Assembly (NCBI GenBank): GCA_021234155.1
Contig: JAJEKV010000010.1
Span: 8,481,185 to 8,545,184, forward strand
Length of the DNA: 64,000 bases
DNA from: Isoetes taiwanensis
Taxonomy: Eukaryota; Streptophyta; Lycopodiopsida; Isoetales; Isoetaceae
Direction: 5' to 3'
This document shows positions 35,061 to 45,900 of the stretch, piece after piece. The notes below the pieces were generated by a model. That model had not been told where the DNA came from and did no database searches. It saw only the letters and a list, made by a program, of their open reading frames with translations. The position numbers and the translations under genes are program-made. Each line of letters begins with the position of its first letter. The first letter of the stretch is position 1.

Positions 35061-36145
35061 AATCCCATCGATCCGAGACATCGGATCGAAATTCTAGAAT
35101 GGGGCGAGCATGCATGTCTTGCATGCATGCATGCGGCGCATGCCTTCTCTGGTTGAGAGATCGCTATATTAGGCGCAGTTCTGTATCAACGTCTCATCGG
35201 CGCTTCCTCTTCTCTCTCAGCAGTACTTTATTCTCTTTTCTTCTTTGAACCCATGCAGGGGAGGGGCTTCTCCCTACTTGGTTGCTAATTTGGCGTTTCT
35301 TTCATGCTGTGGCATGTCCTTTCTCGGCCTTGCCTCTTCTTAGCCATAATCCTTTGACCTTCGTCCTCGATCCCGTCTGATAAGGAAGTTCTCTTCTATT
35401 CGGGAGGTTTTTGGCGTTTTCATGCGAGCCCCATTCTAGAATCCCATCGATCCGAGACATCGGATCAAAATTCTAGAATGGGGCGAGCATGCATGTCTTG
35501 CATGTATGCATGCGACGCATGCCTTCTCTGGTTGGGAGATCGCTATATTAGGCGCAGTTCTGCATCAACGTCTCATTGGCGCTTCCTCTTCTCTCTCAAC
35601 AGTACCTTATTCTCTTTTCTTCTTTGAACCCACCCTCCCCCCCTTCTTTGTTTAATGTATTTGTCGCCTAGCACGCGTGACCAGCCCCTCTATTTGAAGA
35701 GGTTTTTGTTTTATTGTCGCGTGGCATGCGTGATCAGCCCCTCCACTTTGGGAGGTTTGTTTTGTCACATTTGGTGATGTGCAGGTACAGGTTGGCGAGC
35801 GGCAACAGCTTCGACTTCTCCATTCATGGGTTTTGGGAGCGATTTCTCTGCCTTACGTTTGTCCAAGCCCCTTGCCGAAGGCTTATCACTAGGGTTTTTC
35901 CTCGAAAACCCGAAAGGGCGGGGTTTTTTAATCCCGGTGATAAGCTTTCGGCAGGTACACAAGCCAAACATCTTTTAGCATTGTATTTTATGGGGTCCAA
36001 ATTTTATAATTGGACATTCCCTTTATTTTCGTGGGTAGTTCTCATGTGTGCGGCTACCCACTATCCACCATTGTAGAAAATCTGCTGAGATGAATGAGAA
36101 GCCTATCGGGAGGTTTTTGGTGTTTTCATGCGAGCCCCATTCTAG
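35061..36145. repeat. Head-to-tail pair of related repeat units (379 and 706 bp)
   Basis: Unit 1 (35061-35439) and unit 2 (35440-36145) both begin AATCCCATCGATCCGAGAC and both end CATGCGAGCCCCATTCTAG. They share about 190 bp at the left end (for example 35061-35253 and 35440-35632). Inside each, TTCTAGAATGGGGC near the left is the inverse of GCCCCATTCTAGAA at the right end, giving MITE-like inverted ends. Unit 2 has extra interior sequence with hairpins (35687-35702, 35740-35755) and a 17-bp inverted pair (35873-35889/35937-35953). No protein-coding potential is evident. Confidence 0.75.
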
Positions 36146-36513
36146 AATTTAGCCTAACTGTTGAAGTGATGGCACAATAGTTTACCATATTTTCAACTGA
36201 ATGCTAATTGCCTTTTGCTTAATAGACAAGTTTCTATGTTGTGTGTCTTGCCTGGTATTGAACTTGTGAAGTTTCCGAATTCATAAGATATATAATCATG
36301 AAAATCAATGAAATTATTACATACTATTCCTAAGCATCAGCTTTTGAGGTATCCTTCTAGTATAATCTCTATAGAAGATTTTATAATGCACCAAAAGATA
36401 GCTTTTGAAGTAGCATAATTTCTATAGAAAATTGTATATTGCACAAAATGGTAGCTTTGCAACTATGTGACTATGGATGTGATGCAAAATTATCGTTTCA
36501 CTTCTCTTATCTC
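36146..36513. other. AT-rich spacer
   Basis: Contains two related stretches around TTTTATAATGCACCAAAA and TTGTATATTGCACAAAAT (near 36380 and 36430). Otherwise nothing was seen. Confidence 0.4.
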
Positions 36514-36518
36514 TCACG

Positions 36519-36928
36519 TATTACAAATCATTTGTCTTCCTACAAATTCAGCAAAGTAAAAACACAAGCATTCAAGAAATCTCTTACAACCAATCCTTGA
36601 CACAAAACAGAAGCTTCTGGCATAAATTCACCACTCAACCGGGCTCAGACTTGCGAACACTGCAAATAGGATCTCTGGTTCTTCCCAATTCTGAGAGTCT
36701 GTTAGTCCAATTGGATAACCTCTCTGGGATGTACTCGGGAGTTCTGGATTAGGAATCAAACAACAGCTTCTTTGAATTGGCTAATGAGTTATATATAGTA
36801 CTCAAAATCTTTTGGAAAAGGAGCAAACTTTAGCTAAATTGGATCATCTATGACTATATATCTATGATTGCAATTGCGTTCTTTTTGCAAGTCCTCTGAA
36901 CCACACTCCCGAGCTTTGTTCCATAACA
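36519..36928 (-). repeat. 3' LTR of the 2.0-kb element
   Basis: Starts TATTACAAATC, where the partner has TGTTACAAATC (one base changed in the terminal TG), and ends CATAACA. TCACG precedes it. Confidence 0.85.
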
Positions 36929-38105
36929 ATTCCATTCCGTCTCAAGACTAATCGTCCTCGATCATCTGCCTTGCGGAAATAATTTCTTTCATTTCCATCT
37001 CAAGACTGAACGTACTCAATCATCAGTCTTGCGATAATAATTCGTTTCCATCTCAAGACTGATCGAACTTAATCATCTGTCTTGCGGAAATAATTCCTTT
37101 CCTTCCTGTCTCAAGAATTTCCTTAGGCTGGTAACCTTACCATCTGCTTATAAACTCTTAAGGATCTGGCTTATATGCTGTAGTCACAGTTACCTCCTTA
37201 TTTCTTATTCCAGAGCAACATTTGATTGAAAACAAACTCTTTCATTAAGTCAAATCAAATGAATACAATGGCTCAATCAAACCAGCAATCATATGCACAT
37301 GCACATTCCATCTTTCTTAAATACCTCTTTACCTTATAAATCACAAACATCTAAAACCTTAGGTTGCTCCCTGCGTCTGTTAGAGGTAATGATACTTTTC
37401 AAACTAATTTCTTGTAAAGTAGCCTCCTTATCCTGCAAAAACTCATCAAATAACTACAAAACTAGCAAACCCAACCAAATCCTATATGGCTAATAATGTT
37501 TTCTAACTTATGCCATATTCTACACTCAAATTTGCTAGTCCACTACTTCTAGCATAAATGCATTTTAATGACCATCTAGGCAAAGTTATTAAGGTTCTCA
37601 AACAGATGGAGCAAGGCAAATAATAATGTGTTATTTGCTCCTAGATCAACTGCCTAGGCCTAGCAAGATTATCATAAGATTTTACCCTTTTAGTGATCTC
37701 GTCATAGAAAGAAGCAGATCTAGTTGTGTGGTCATCTTAACCCCTATGCCTCTTTCTGAGCATACTCTCGGACTATAAGGGATCTATGGACAAACAAAGC
37801 TAATATGAAGACTAGACTTCAAGGGCTTTCCAACAAGGTAAAGATCATCCAATTCTAAGTTGTGTTCGCAGAGATATTAGCTCTCAAAGTCGTTCTTCTA
37901 TTTGTAGATATAACACCTTTTTTTGCCTTTTTGCTTTTAAATAAAGGTTAAGGTTTATTCGTTAACTTGCCCTTTAACAATATCAAGGATTAGACATATG
38001 GGATGGTTTTCCTACTCGACTTAGTTATGAAAATTCGACGATTATATACCTCTGATCTAAGATTATGTAGAACCATTGCCCACAAGCTCCAATGAAAGAA
38101 ACACA

Positions 38106-38117
38106 GCTCTGATACCA
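38106..38117 (-). other. Primer-binding site of the 2.0-kb element
   Basis: The reverse complement TGGTATCAGAGC is perfect and lies two bases from the LTR at 38120. Confidence 0.88.
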
Positions 38118-38119
38118 AT

Positions 38120-38524
38120 TGTTACAAATCATCTGTCTTCCCGCAAATCCAAAGAAAGTAAAACACAAATATCTTCAAGAAATATCTTTACGACCAATCC
38201 TTGGCACAAAACAAAAGCTTCTGTCACAAATTCACCACCCAACTGGGCTCATACTACTGCAAACAGGATCTATGGTTCTTCCCAATTCTGAGAGTCTATT
38301 AGCCCAACTAGAAAACCTCTTTGGGATATACTCGGGAGCTCTGGATTAGGAATTAAACGTCGTCTTCTTTGAATTGGCTAATGAATTATATATAGTACTT
38401 AAAACCTTTTGGAAAAGGAACAACCTTTAGCTAAATTGGATCATCTATGACTATAAATCTATGATTGCAGATGTGTTCCTTCTGCAAGTCCTCTAAGCCA
38501 CACCCCCGAGCTTGTGTTGTAACA
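38120..38524 (-). repeat. 5' LTR of the 2.0-kb element
   Basis: Starts TGTTACAAATC and ends TTGTAACA, followed by the TCACG duplication. It aligns along its length with 36519-36928 with many substitutions. Confidence 0.87.
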
Positions 38525-38529
38525 TCACG

Positions 38530-39085
38530 TCAAGGTTATCATCTTCTTTTTTTTGTTCTTGACATTGTTGAGAAATATAATCACACAATACCAACACAAG
38601 GGCTTCCATGGAAGAGGGAATCATCAAATAGATAAAGTATACGCAAGAGAGAAATAAGGTGCCATGAGCATTAGGTTTTGCAATTGTAGAGCTTGCATTA
38701 TGTATTGGTGAAGTCAATCACTTATTTAATTATTTATAGAACACAACTTCAACTTAGCTTTTATGGCCTTCCTCCTTTCTTAACCTTTATGGCATGGTCT
38801 TGATCTTCATGGATGATAAAAAAATAAAAACAATGTTCCAGCTCTATTACTCTTTTAAACTACAATCGAAAAATGCAAAATGCATCTCAAAACATAACTC
38901 CATTCTTATGATAACTACACTTGATAAATGGTCCCAATAAAGCTTGTTTAAGTGTTAGATCATCTTACACATATCCCTCTGCTCAACTTTTATTAAATGT
39001 GAGCTCTAAGTAGATAATTAAAGGTATAAAGGCACACCATAGCTTGTGAATTCTCGTGGAAGTTTTGGCCACTGCAAAGATGATT
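38530..39085. other. Intergenic, nothing recognised
   Basis: AT-rich. A small minus-strand frame (38717-38493) crosses the LTR edge and has no domain. Confidence 0.45.
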
Positions 39086-39245
39086 TTTTTTTTCCCTTTT
39101 GAAGGCAAGGTTTGTTTTGTATTCATACTAGGTGAGATACATCAGAATGATGACAGCTTCCACTCAAGGAAGACTCGTCACAAAATCGACTTTCCTTTAT
39201 AGTAGGAAGGTACCATAAGATAAGATAATAACCAAATTATCATCG
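39086..39245 (-). mobile_element. LINE 3' end on the minus strand
   Basis: On the minus strand GATGTATCTCACC, then AATACAAAACAAACCTTGCC, then TTCAAAAGGG and an A run (39086-39095) close the element. This resembles the 3' ends of the LINE at 12.5-17.0 kb (GATGTATC..., CAATATAAAACCAACCTTGCC) and the tail at 49.2 kb (CTTGCCTTC). The tail is short and already degraded. Confidence 0.55.
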
Positions 39246-39710
39246 TTATAACTTAGAGATAATTGAAGTTAAGCAAAGAAAAATTGCTTGAGCAGCTATA
39301 AGGTTTGGCATTTCAAAGAGCCCCGAGCAGTGCATGCATGTAATCCGACTAGCCTGAGCATATTTCTCCAGCTATGAATTTGCTTCTAGGAGATCATGTA
39401 TGGTTAAGTCGGCCACAACCGAGTGGCCAAATATGTTTAACATTTCATCTAGCTCTGCCACACTAAAGGAAGTATAATCCAACATCATGAGAACCCTAGC
39501 TTCCCTTTTTTGTTGCCATTTATGATATAGGATCTGGAAGAAAGATTTGAGACCATTGAATCTTCACACATTAGATCTGTTCAACAACTTCTTTATAGCC
39601 ATTGAGTGAATCATTTCACTTTTAAGAAGAATGAAATGTTCTTCTATTTCAGTCCTGGGCATGTTTTCCTCGTCTTCGACGTTACTCAGCCATTTGATAA
39701 AAGCTCCCAT
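39246..39710 (-). pseudogene. Coding remnant upstream of a LINE tail, family not recognised
   Basis: A minus-strand reading frame of about 155 codons is open from ATG at 39710 to TAA at 39246, except for two in-frame stops. Readable pieces: WLSNVEDEENMPRTEIEEHF, LLKSEMIHSMAIKKLLNRSN, FFQILYHKWQQKREARVLMM, then LDYTSFSVAELDEMLNIFGH, and later CMHCSGLFEMPNLIAAQAIF. Amino acid composition and length look like real protein. It lies just upstream of the LINE-type 3' end at 39245-39086, so it is probably the C-terminal part of that element's protein. I do not recognise the domain. Confidence 0.5.
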
Positions 39711-39818
39711 GTTATTCAGCCTCCTCTAGCACACCATGAACATCAGTTAGAATCAAAATAAAAAAAATTATATAGGCCGTAAAATTTTCCAACCCGATTC
39801 CAAGCCTTATTATATTTA

Positions 39819-42800
39819 AGTCGAATTTAATTAAAGTGGGTCACGTGCCATTCCCATTCTTTTTTGGAACCCTGTTATTTTACACGAAAAGGACGAGGGA
39901 AAGTTATTCGGCCTCTATGACCATTCAGAATTTGAGTATTTCTGTGTTAGGTTGGGTCCAAGCATACCATGTCTTTCCCCCCATTTTTCTCGGATCGCGA
40001 GTCGAGAACAACAAGAATACAACTCAAACAAAGGAATCTCATTACACATTTGTACTTGAAAAAGAATTTTTATTAATAAATTAAATAGTTACAACGTATT
40101 TTACAACGGACGCAGAGACATAGGCGGTCTTGTTGTCGCTACAGTCACATCGTCATGGTAGAAGGTCCACCTTACAGGAAGAACGTGCGGGCCTTCTTCT
40201 TGCCATCTATAAGCTTTGGGCGCAACCTGAAGAACGTGAAACGCCTCACGAGGAGGTGCCTCGTGAGCCACCCGTTGACCTGTCCAACCTATTTCTCCAC
40301 CCTCCTCTCGCATCTTTTCATCAATCATCGGGTCAAATGTGCTCATTCCCCAGCCTCTGTGGATGTCATGCTTTCTGCAAGATACTTTGAGCTTTCTGGA
40401 CTTGCGAAATGTTCTTCCTCTCTTCCTCATCCCTTGAGGACCCATAGCGTCTGCAATCACGAGCAAACTTATCCCAAAGCCTTGGTAAGAGTGTAGCCAG
40501 AGCAGGATCTGTGCCAGAGCCACCTAGAACAACGAGAGACCATGATTAACACAAAGAAGCATTCATTCCTTATAGCTGCATCCAATCACACAAAGAAGCG
40601 TAGAAAAAGGCACAGGTTGTTCCAGCATGACAATGCACTGACTTTGAAACCTAGAGCAAACACTTTGAAGGCCATTGCGGTCTTCGAGAGCCTTGTGAGA
40701 TACATGTCTCAATCTATGCCGCATAAGTCGAAGGTGAACGAGCATGGTGTACGAGTGGTTCAAAGGGTGTTGCCACAACATTACATCCAGAAAGATGCCT
40801 GAAAGAGGTAAACTCCATTCTAGAAACTACTGGAGGTCGGCTTCTTTCTCAATCACATTTCAGCAAGTTATGGAAAACTCACTTCTCAGACGTGTGTGTC
40901 TTGCAACACATGCCATTCTCAAAGTGTAACACGTGCGTTCAATTGAAGGATACACTTGCATCAATTGCAATAGAGAAAGAAAGAATGGCAATCAGGGAGC
41001 AATTTGCAGATCACCAAAGGGACCAAATATCATGTCGACAGTTGTATCGGCAGTGGAGAACATTTTCCCAGATCTAGCCTGACAGATTTTTATGTATAAT
41101 TCATGATAAGATGGACCAACACAAGACTTTCTTGCCAAAGCTAGATCCTTTGCCCAAGCGTTGTCAAAACGCTTTTCAGATGAAGGTAAGTCTGGCGGGT
41201 GTCTTGACACATGGGCATGGAACTGGCACCTATGATTATTTTGTGCTTGATCTATGGAGGGATGATCCAAATTTCCATGTGAGTTCTATTTCAAGTGCTT
41301 GAGAACACTAGAGAGAGGATCGATAGAAGGGAAGAGGTATTCTCCATCAGCTCCCATTTTTTAGGCTTTGATGGATGATCAACCGCTCTGTTACCAAAGG
41401 CTGATAAAGGAGCTCACATCCAAGGTGTCGAAAGAAACAAGGAAGACTTGGGATGACTTCCCCTTACTTGAAAAACAATTGTCAAAGGAGCTATGTGTTC
41501 AATTGGACAACTGTTGGAAAGAAAACAATAATAGATGAATGTTTGGGGCAATGTCATACTTGACAGTAGTGGGAGTATTCAAGATTCTAAAGGTGGGGTT
41601 CATGATGGTTGGGCATACGCATGATGATATAGATGCATTCTTCAGGACTTTCTCTACCAAGCTCAAGAGAGAAAACATGACTAGTCTCCCTAAACTAATG
41701 GATGTGTTTGAGAGATGCATTGACCCAAACCCAATGGCTTTCTTGATGGATGAGGTTGCAGATTGGAAATCATTTGTCGAGGGATACTTGCTAGATGGTA
41801 AGGATCAGTTGACAGGACACAAAAGCCACTTCAGTTCAAGTTTTGGGTTAGGGATGGAATACCGATCATGCAATATAAGTGGAGACCAGGTGACAAGTTG
41901 TGGATGCATGTACAAGGAATCGAGTTGTGGCAAAGGGGCCTACAGGTGAGGTTCTTATTCCTAGATGGCAGCCAAAACCACTTCCTCCCTTCAAGATTGT
42001 TAAAGACTCTAGCCAACTAGTGAGGGGCATCAAGGATTATATAACGCACTGGGATGATGTTCGAAATGGAAAACACCTCCCCACCCTGAAGAAAAATCAC
42101 ATGGACTCCCTAATCAATTATTGGGAGAAAGTTGTGACATGCTTAGAAATAGGACAGCCATGCGGGGAGGAGCTGAGAGATTGGTTCTTACCTCAGTCCA
42201 GATGGGAGGGTTCTCATGGAGCAAGCACATCTAAGAAAGTTGACTTGGGTCCTAACAATAGCTCCAAGTGGTTTGTGGGAAGCAAGGCCTCAAAGCCGAA
42301 GTGGTTTGATCTTCCTGAGTGGGATCCTTTTTGAGGACATCAAGGAAGGATACTTTGTGCTAGTAAGGCCTGACGATGAAGATTGTCCAATATAGTTAGG
42401 GGTGGCACTCTCTGATGTTACCATCACCATGGCTGATGGAGAGGAGTTGCATCCTGGATTCCAAATTCAATATTGGGAGCCCATTGGAAGACACAAGAAG
42501 GGCAACTTGAAGGAGCAATACACCGATTGCTGGGAGAAGAAGTGGAGGGCAAATCATGTTGATCCTCAAATGAGGGAATTGGTGGAGTGTGTGGTATGGT
42601 CATATCCAACTTGTCGCATTTCAAAGGACAAGACACACAAGATCCCAAAAAGGGAGATGGACAAAGCCATGAGCAACTTCCATGCTATAGCATTGTATGA
42701 GGATTGATAATATTGAGAAGCTTAAAAACTTTCACAACTCATGGTTTGTAAAATTTATGAGGAAAACAAGTGACCCCGTTCTTGGTGTGTGATGTGTAAT

Positions 42801-42905
42801 TCTATTCAAGCATTCAATTCAAACTTTTTTTTCCTTTAGTATGAGTTCCATTTTCAGTCTGAGTTCCAAACGTCGAGATCTGACCCACTTTAATTAAATG
42901 CGACT
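39819..42905 (+). mobile_element. Candidate DNA transposon carrying a VGHTHDDID-family (DUF7869-like) gene
   Basis: The 25-bp ends 39819-39843 (AGTCGAATTTAATTAAAGTG...) and 42881-42905 are inverted repeats matching at 24 of 25 bases. TATTTA lies directly outside each (39813-39818 and 42906-42911), as a 6-bp target duplication would. The only gene-like content is a decayed plus-strand gene of the QLDN...VGHTHDDID family, which fills the interior. Inverted repeats, a target duplication and a single gene are the layout of a cut-and-paste transposon. That this protein family acts as the transposase is inference. The superfamily cannot be assigned from what I know. Confidence 0.7.
40542..42707 (+). 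pseudogene. VGHTHDDID-family protein (DUF7869-like), possible transposase, broken
   Basis: Pieces in order, with frame changes: an N-terminal basic region; SQSHFSKLWKTHF with a CxxC pair (KCNTCVQLK, about 40925-40960); FLCIIHDKMDQHKTFLPK after an in-frame TAG near 41076; GVLTHGHGTGTYDYF; VQLDNCWKENNN (about 41490-41535); KVGFMMVGHTHDDIDAFFRT (about 41592-41650); and DGIPIMQYKWRPGD. The C-terminal half follows, with PKPLPPFKIVK and SLINYWEKV. The conserved acidic residues in HDKMDQ, QLDN and HTHDDID are spaced like an RNase H-type DDE nuclease, but this is my inference. The name DUF7869 is from memory. Several stops and frameshifts, for example near 41300 and 41840, make this copy inactive. 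The last frame (42402-42707) ends in ALYED. Confidence 0.7.
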
Positions 42906-42911
42906 TATTTA

Positions 42912-43033
42912 GTCCCTTTCAAAACTTTATGGGCAGTGGTAGTATTTTGTAAAAGGGAAAGTTTGAATTTGATCCAAATCAAGTTTGGACTTTTCCTTTC
43001 CATGGCCACTGCCCAAAGATGTCAATGGTATAT
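42912..43033. other. Short spacer
   Basis: Lies between the transposon's target duplication and the foldback. It contains TTCCTTTCCATGGCCACTGC and no gene. Confidence 0.4.
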
Positions 43034-43833
43034 CCCAGAAATGGTCATTTATGCATCCATATCAGATTCGCCATGGACCCCATGTTATTGTCCTACATAA
43101 TCTAAAAAAAATGCACCCTGGAGTACCTCTGTTGTCGGATCCGTCCATCCCATAGCCCAGATCATATGTTGGGACCTCTAACCAATGCAATTAGTGAGTT
43201 AACATGCTAGTTGCATGTTTCTTTTTTTTTTAATAGCCCATTCAATTGTTTTAAGGGTATGATCTATGATCTTATGAATGATGATTGCATCCATATCATA
43301 TCCCTTGAAACCCCATGTTATTGTACTACATATTCAAAGTTTCACAATTTCTTGATTCAACCCAAACATCGGTTCTTTGAATTTGTTGGGATTCATTCAT
43401 TTGAAAGATTGAAGAATGCTAGAATTCTTTTCTTGATTTGACCATAAAATTGCATTTTTTGAATGAATGCCAACAAATTCAAGGAACCGATGTTTGGGTT
43501 GAATCAAATAGTTGTGCAACTTTGAAATATGTAGCACAATAACAGGGGGTTTTAGGGATATGGTATGGATGCATAAATCATCATTCATGGGACCATAGAT
43601 CATACTCTTAAAACAATCGAAGGGGTTATTATTTATTTAAAAAAAAAATGCAATTAGCATGTTAACACTCACTGGTTGCATTGGGTTAGAGCCCCCAACA
43701 TACGAACTGGGCTATAGGATGGATGGATCCGACGACAGAGGTAGTCCAGGGTGCACTTCTTTTAGACTATGAAGGACAATAACAGGGGGCCCATAGGGAA
43801 TCTAATATGGATGCATAAATCACCATTTCTGGG
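43034..43833. repeat. Foldback inverted repeat, about 800 bp
   Basis: Arms 43034-43400 and 43460-43833 are reverse complements of each other, at roughly 85-90% by eye, around a 59-base spacer. Landmarks pair along the length: CCCAGAAATGG with CCATTTCTGGG at the outer ends, GTCGGATCCGTCCATCC with GGATGGATCCGAC in the middle, and CCAAACATCGGTTC with GAACCGATGTTTGG near the centre. A partial third copy in direct orientation lies at about 44566-44640. Transcription would give a long hairpin RNA. No coding sequence is present. Confidence 0.85.
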
Positions 43834-45720
43834 CGCATAGACGATACCCTTAAAACAACTGAACATATTATTATAGAAAAAAATAACATAGACTCAATTA
43901 ATTGCATTGTGGTTAGAGCATTCTTATTAGAATATTAAATTATTTTGGTAGAGGTGCAAACAATGATCAACCATCATCATATGTCATCAATAACTTAAGA
44001 AGTCACATAGAGTCAATTAATCATAATCGCTTGCATCTAAGGTTCGTGATCAGAACTATGTGCTCTAGAATAAAACATGCTAATCATGAAATGCTAACTC
44101 CGAAATGAACTACGTACTTATCTACTCCAAATACCTGCTCATGGGTCGCTGCCTCTGGCTTTTGGCATCATCATCCCTTGCAGGTAGTTTGGGACAGATC
44201 CACTTGACACTAATGCGCATGTGGTCTTGGAGTTGTTGTAGCACGCGGGTCCGTTGAAGATGACCCTTGAACAGAACTGCAGACGCAGTTCAGGATGGCT
44301 AGCAGATGGTGTAAAAGTGGGTCTGGTCTAGGATTTGAACGTAAATAGGTTAGAGTTCATATACTTGGCCCATTTGGCATTAATAGGATGCATCCACGTG
44401 GCATCGTACGAATAGGATGAGTCTCAGAGGAACATAGGTTCATAACTTAAGGTGGGTAAGCTATAATAACAAGAAATTTATCACGGCGGCCACGGTTTAC
44501 CAATTTGCATCATATGATATAGCTCATAATCATTGGCTCTAGTTGTTGCAGCTACATATTCAAAAAGAAGTGTGCCCTGGACTATCTCTATCGTCGGATC
44601 AGTCCATCCTACAACCCAGGTCGTATATTGGGGCCTCTGGGTGCCTCTCGTTTTAATTATGGTTATTTATGATTGGGGGTGCCTATGATTTTGAAATATA
44701 AAATACAAATTCGCCTAAGGTGGGACTCATCTCTGTATGGGTTCGCGGTTACATTCATGGCAAAGCCTTCAACCTATCTATCTGCAAAATATATTGCGTT
44801 TTCAAAAGGCTACAACCACAAGAGAGCTTGTTTCAGCATATCTACAAAGTACGCACAGGAGGGGCGGATGGAGTTGTCAACCTTAGTCATTGCCTATGTC
44901 AGCCAATGCCATTGCCATGAATCTGTTTGCACTTATCTGGAGCCCCTAGCTGTCAATCGAACTCCCCATTGAGTCTGAGCCAGAATAGGAGTTATGTAAT
45001 ATGTAAGTATATATTCGATGTTATGTTGATCTGATGGATGAATTAGTGCCATTCTTGTGGTGATATCTTTTATTTTATGATGTATTATTGCATATAGTTT
45101 GCTTTCTCTGATGTAGGAGCCCATCGAGGAAGGAACAGGATAAAACATTTATGTCCTCTACTCGTCTACTTGGTCATCACAGGTACGAGCCAGGCAGGCC
45201 CATACGATGATGTGGCCATTGTATGGGGGAAGTCCAAAACATATACGACATACTGTCGTATATGACGCAGATTCGTCACAACCCAACCATTTACCAAGAG
45301 CTCTCTTGACGTTTTCCACCTAGTGTTTATTGCCTAAATTACTTGCACCATGGAAAGGCCTTTACATCCAGAGTAACAATTCAAAACAAAAGCAAAAACT
45401 TTGAAAAACTCACCTTCTAAATTTTTTTTGTTCACAAATCCATCTAGGCTTGCTGAAGATGAAGATGTGCATTTTTTATTATCAACTGAGGCAAAGACCA
45501 ATAACCACACCGGGCTTTTTGGGTGGAAGACTAATAACCACATGGGGCTTATGGAGGTGGAATAGTTATCGGTACTCCACTAGTGCTAATAATTATCACC
45601 CTGCACTAATAGTGATAACCAAAACAAAACTCTCACTTTACACACAAGTCTGATAAGGTCGAAAAAACTCATAGTATCGACTCAAAGTAGGGGAACAAAT
45701 AGCGAAGGAAATATTGGCTC
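43834..45720. other. Intergenic, nothing coding recognised
   Basis: AT-rich, with a partial copy of the foldback arm at about 44566-44640. Open frames at 44673-44972 and 44720-44920 overlap and have no recognisable domain. Confidence 0.4.
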
Positions 45721-45900
45721 TCGAAGTAGGCCTCGATTCCAGAAAACTCTGAGCCGAATACCATTTGAGGGTATTCGGCTCATGAAATAGATTTCATCAG
45801 AAGAAAAATTTCCAGCAGAAAGGGGGTATTCGGCTCATCAAATCTTTCTCTGAATTCTTTAAGTCGAATATCTGGTGCACGATTCTGTAAGTCGAATACC
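45721..45900. repeat. Cluster of GTATTCGGCT-type motifs
   Basis: GGGTATTCGGCTCATGAAA, GGGGTATTCGGCTCATC and the inverse forms AGCCGAATACC and AAGTCGAATAYC occur on both strands. They resemble the motif cluster at 49.35-49.83 kb. Confidence 0.6.

Larger units (their letters stand above)
36519..38524 (-). mobile_element. Small non-autonomous LTR retrotransposon (TRIM/LARD-like), 2.0 kb
   Basis: Two LTRs (36519-36928 and 38120-38524, about 405-410 bp, clearly diverged) flank 1.19 kb of non-coding DNA. TCACG duplications lie at 36514-36518 and 38525-38529. A perfect tRNA-Met primer site on the minus strand (38106-38117) lies two bases inside the 5' LTR. The interior has no protease, integrase or RT coding. 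It does carry about three tandem copies of a 60-70 bp unit (36938-37115) containing TCTCAAGACTGATCG and CTTGCGGAAATAATT. Movement would depend on proteins from another element. LTR divergence marks it as much older than the copia element. Confidence 0.88.

Noticed and set aside
35714-36076. 120-codon plus-strand open frame
   Set aside because: It lies wholly in repeat unit 2, across an inverted repeat, with no domain and no counterpart in unit 1.
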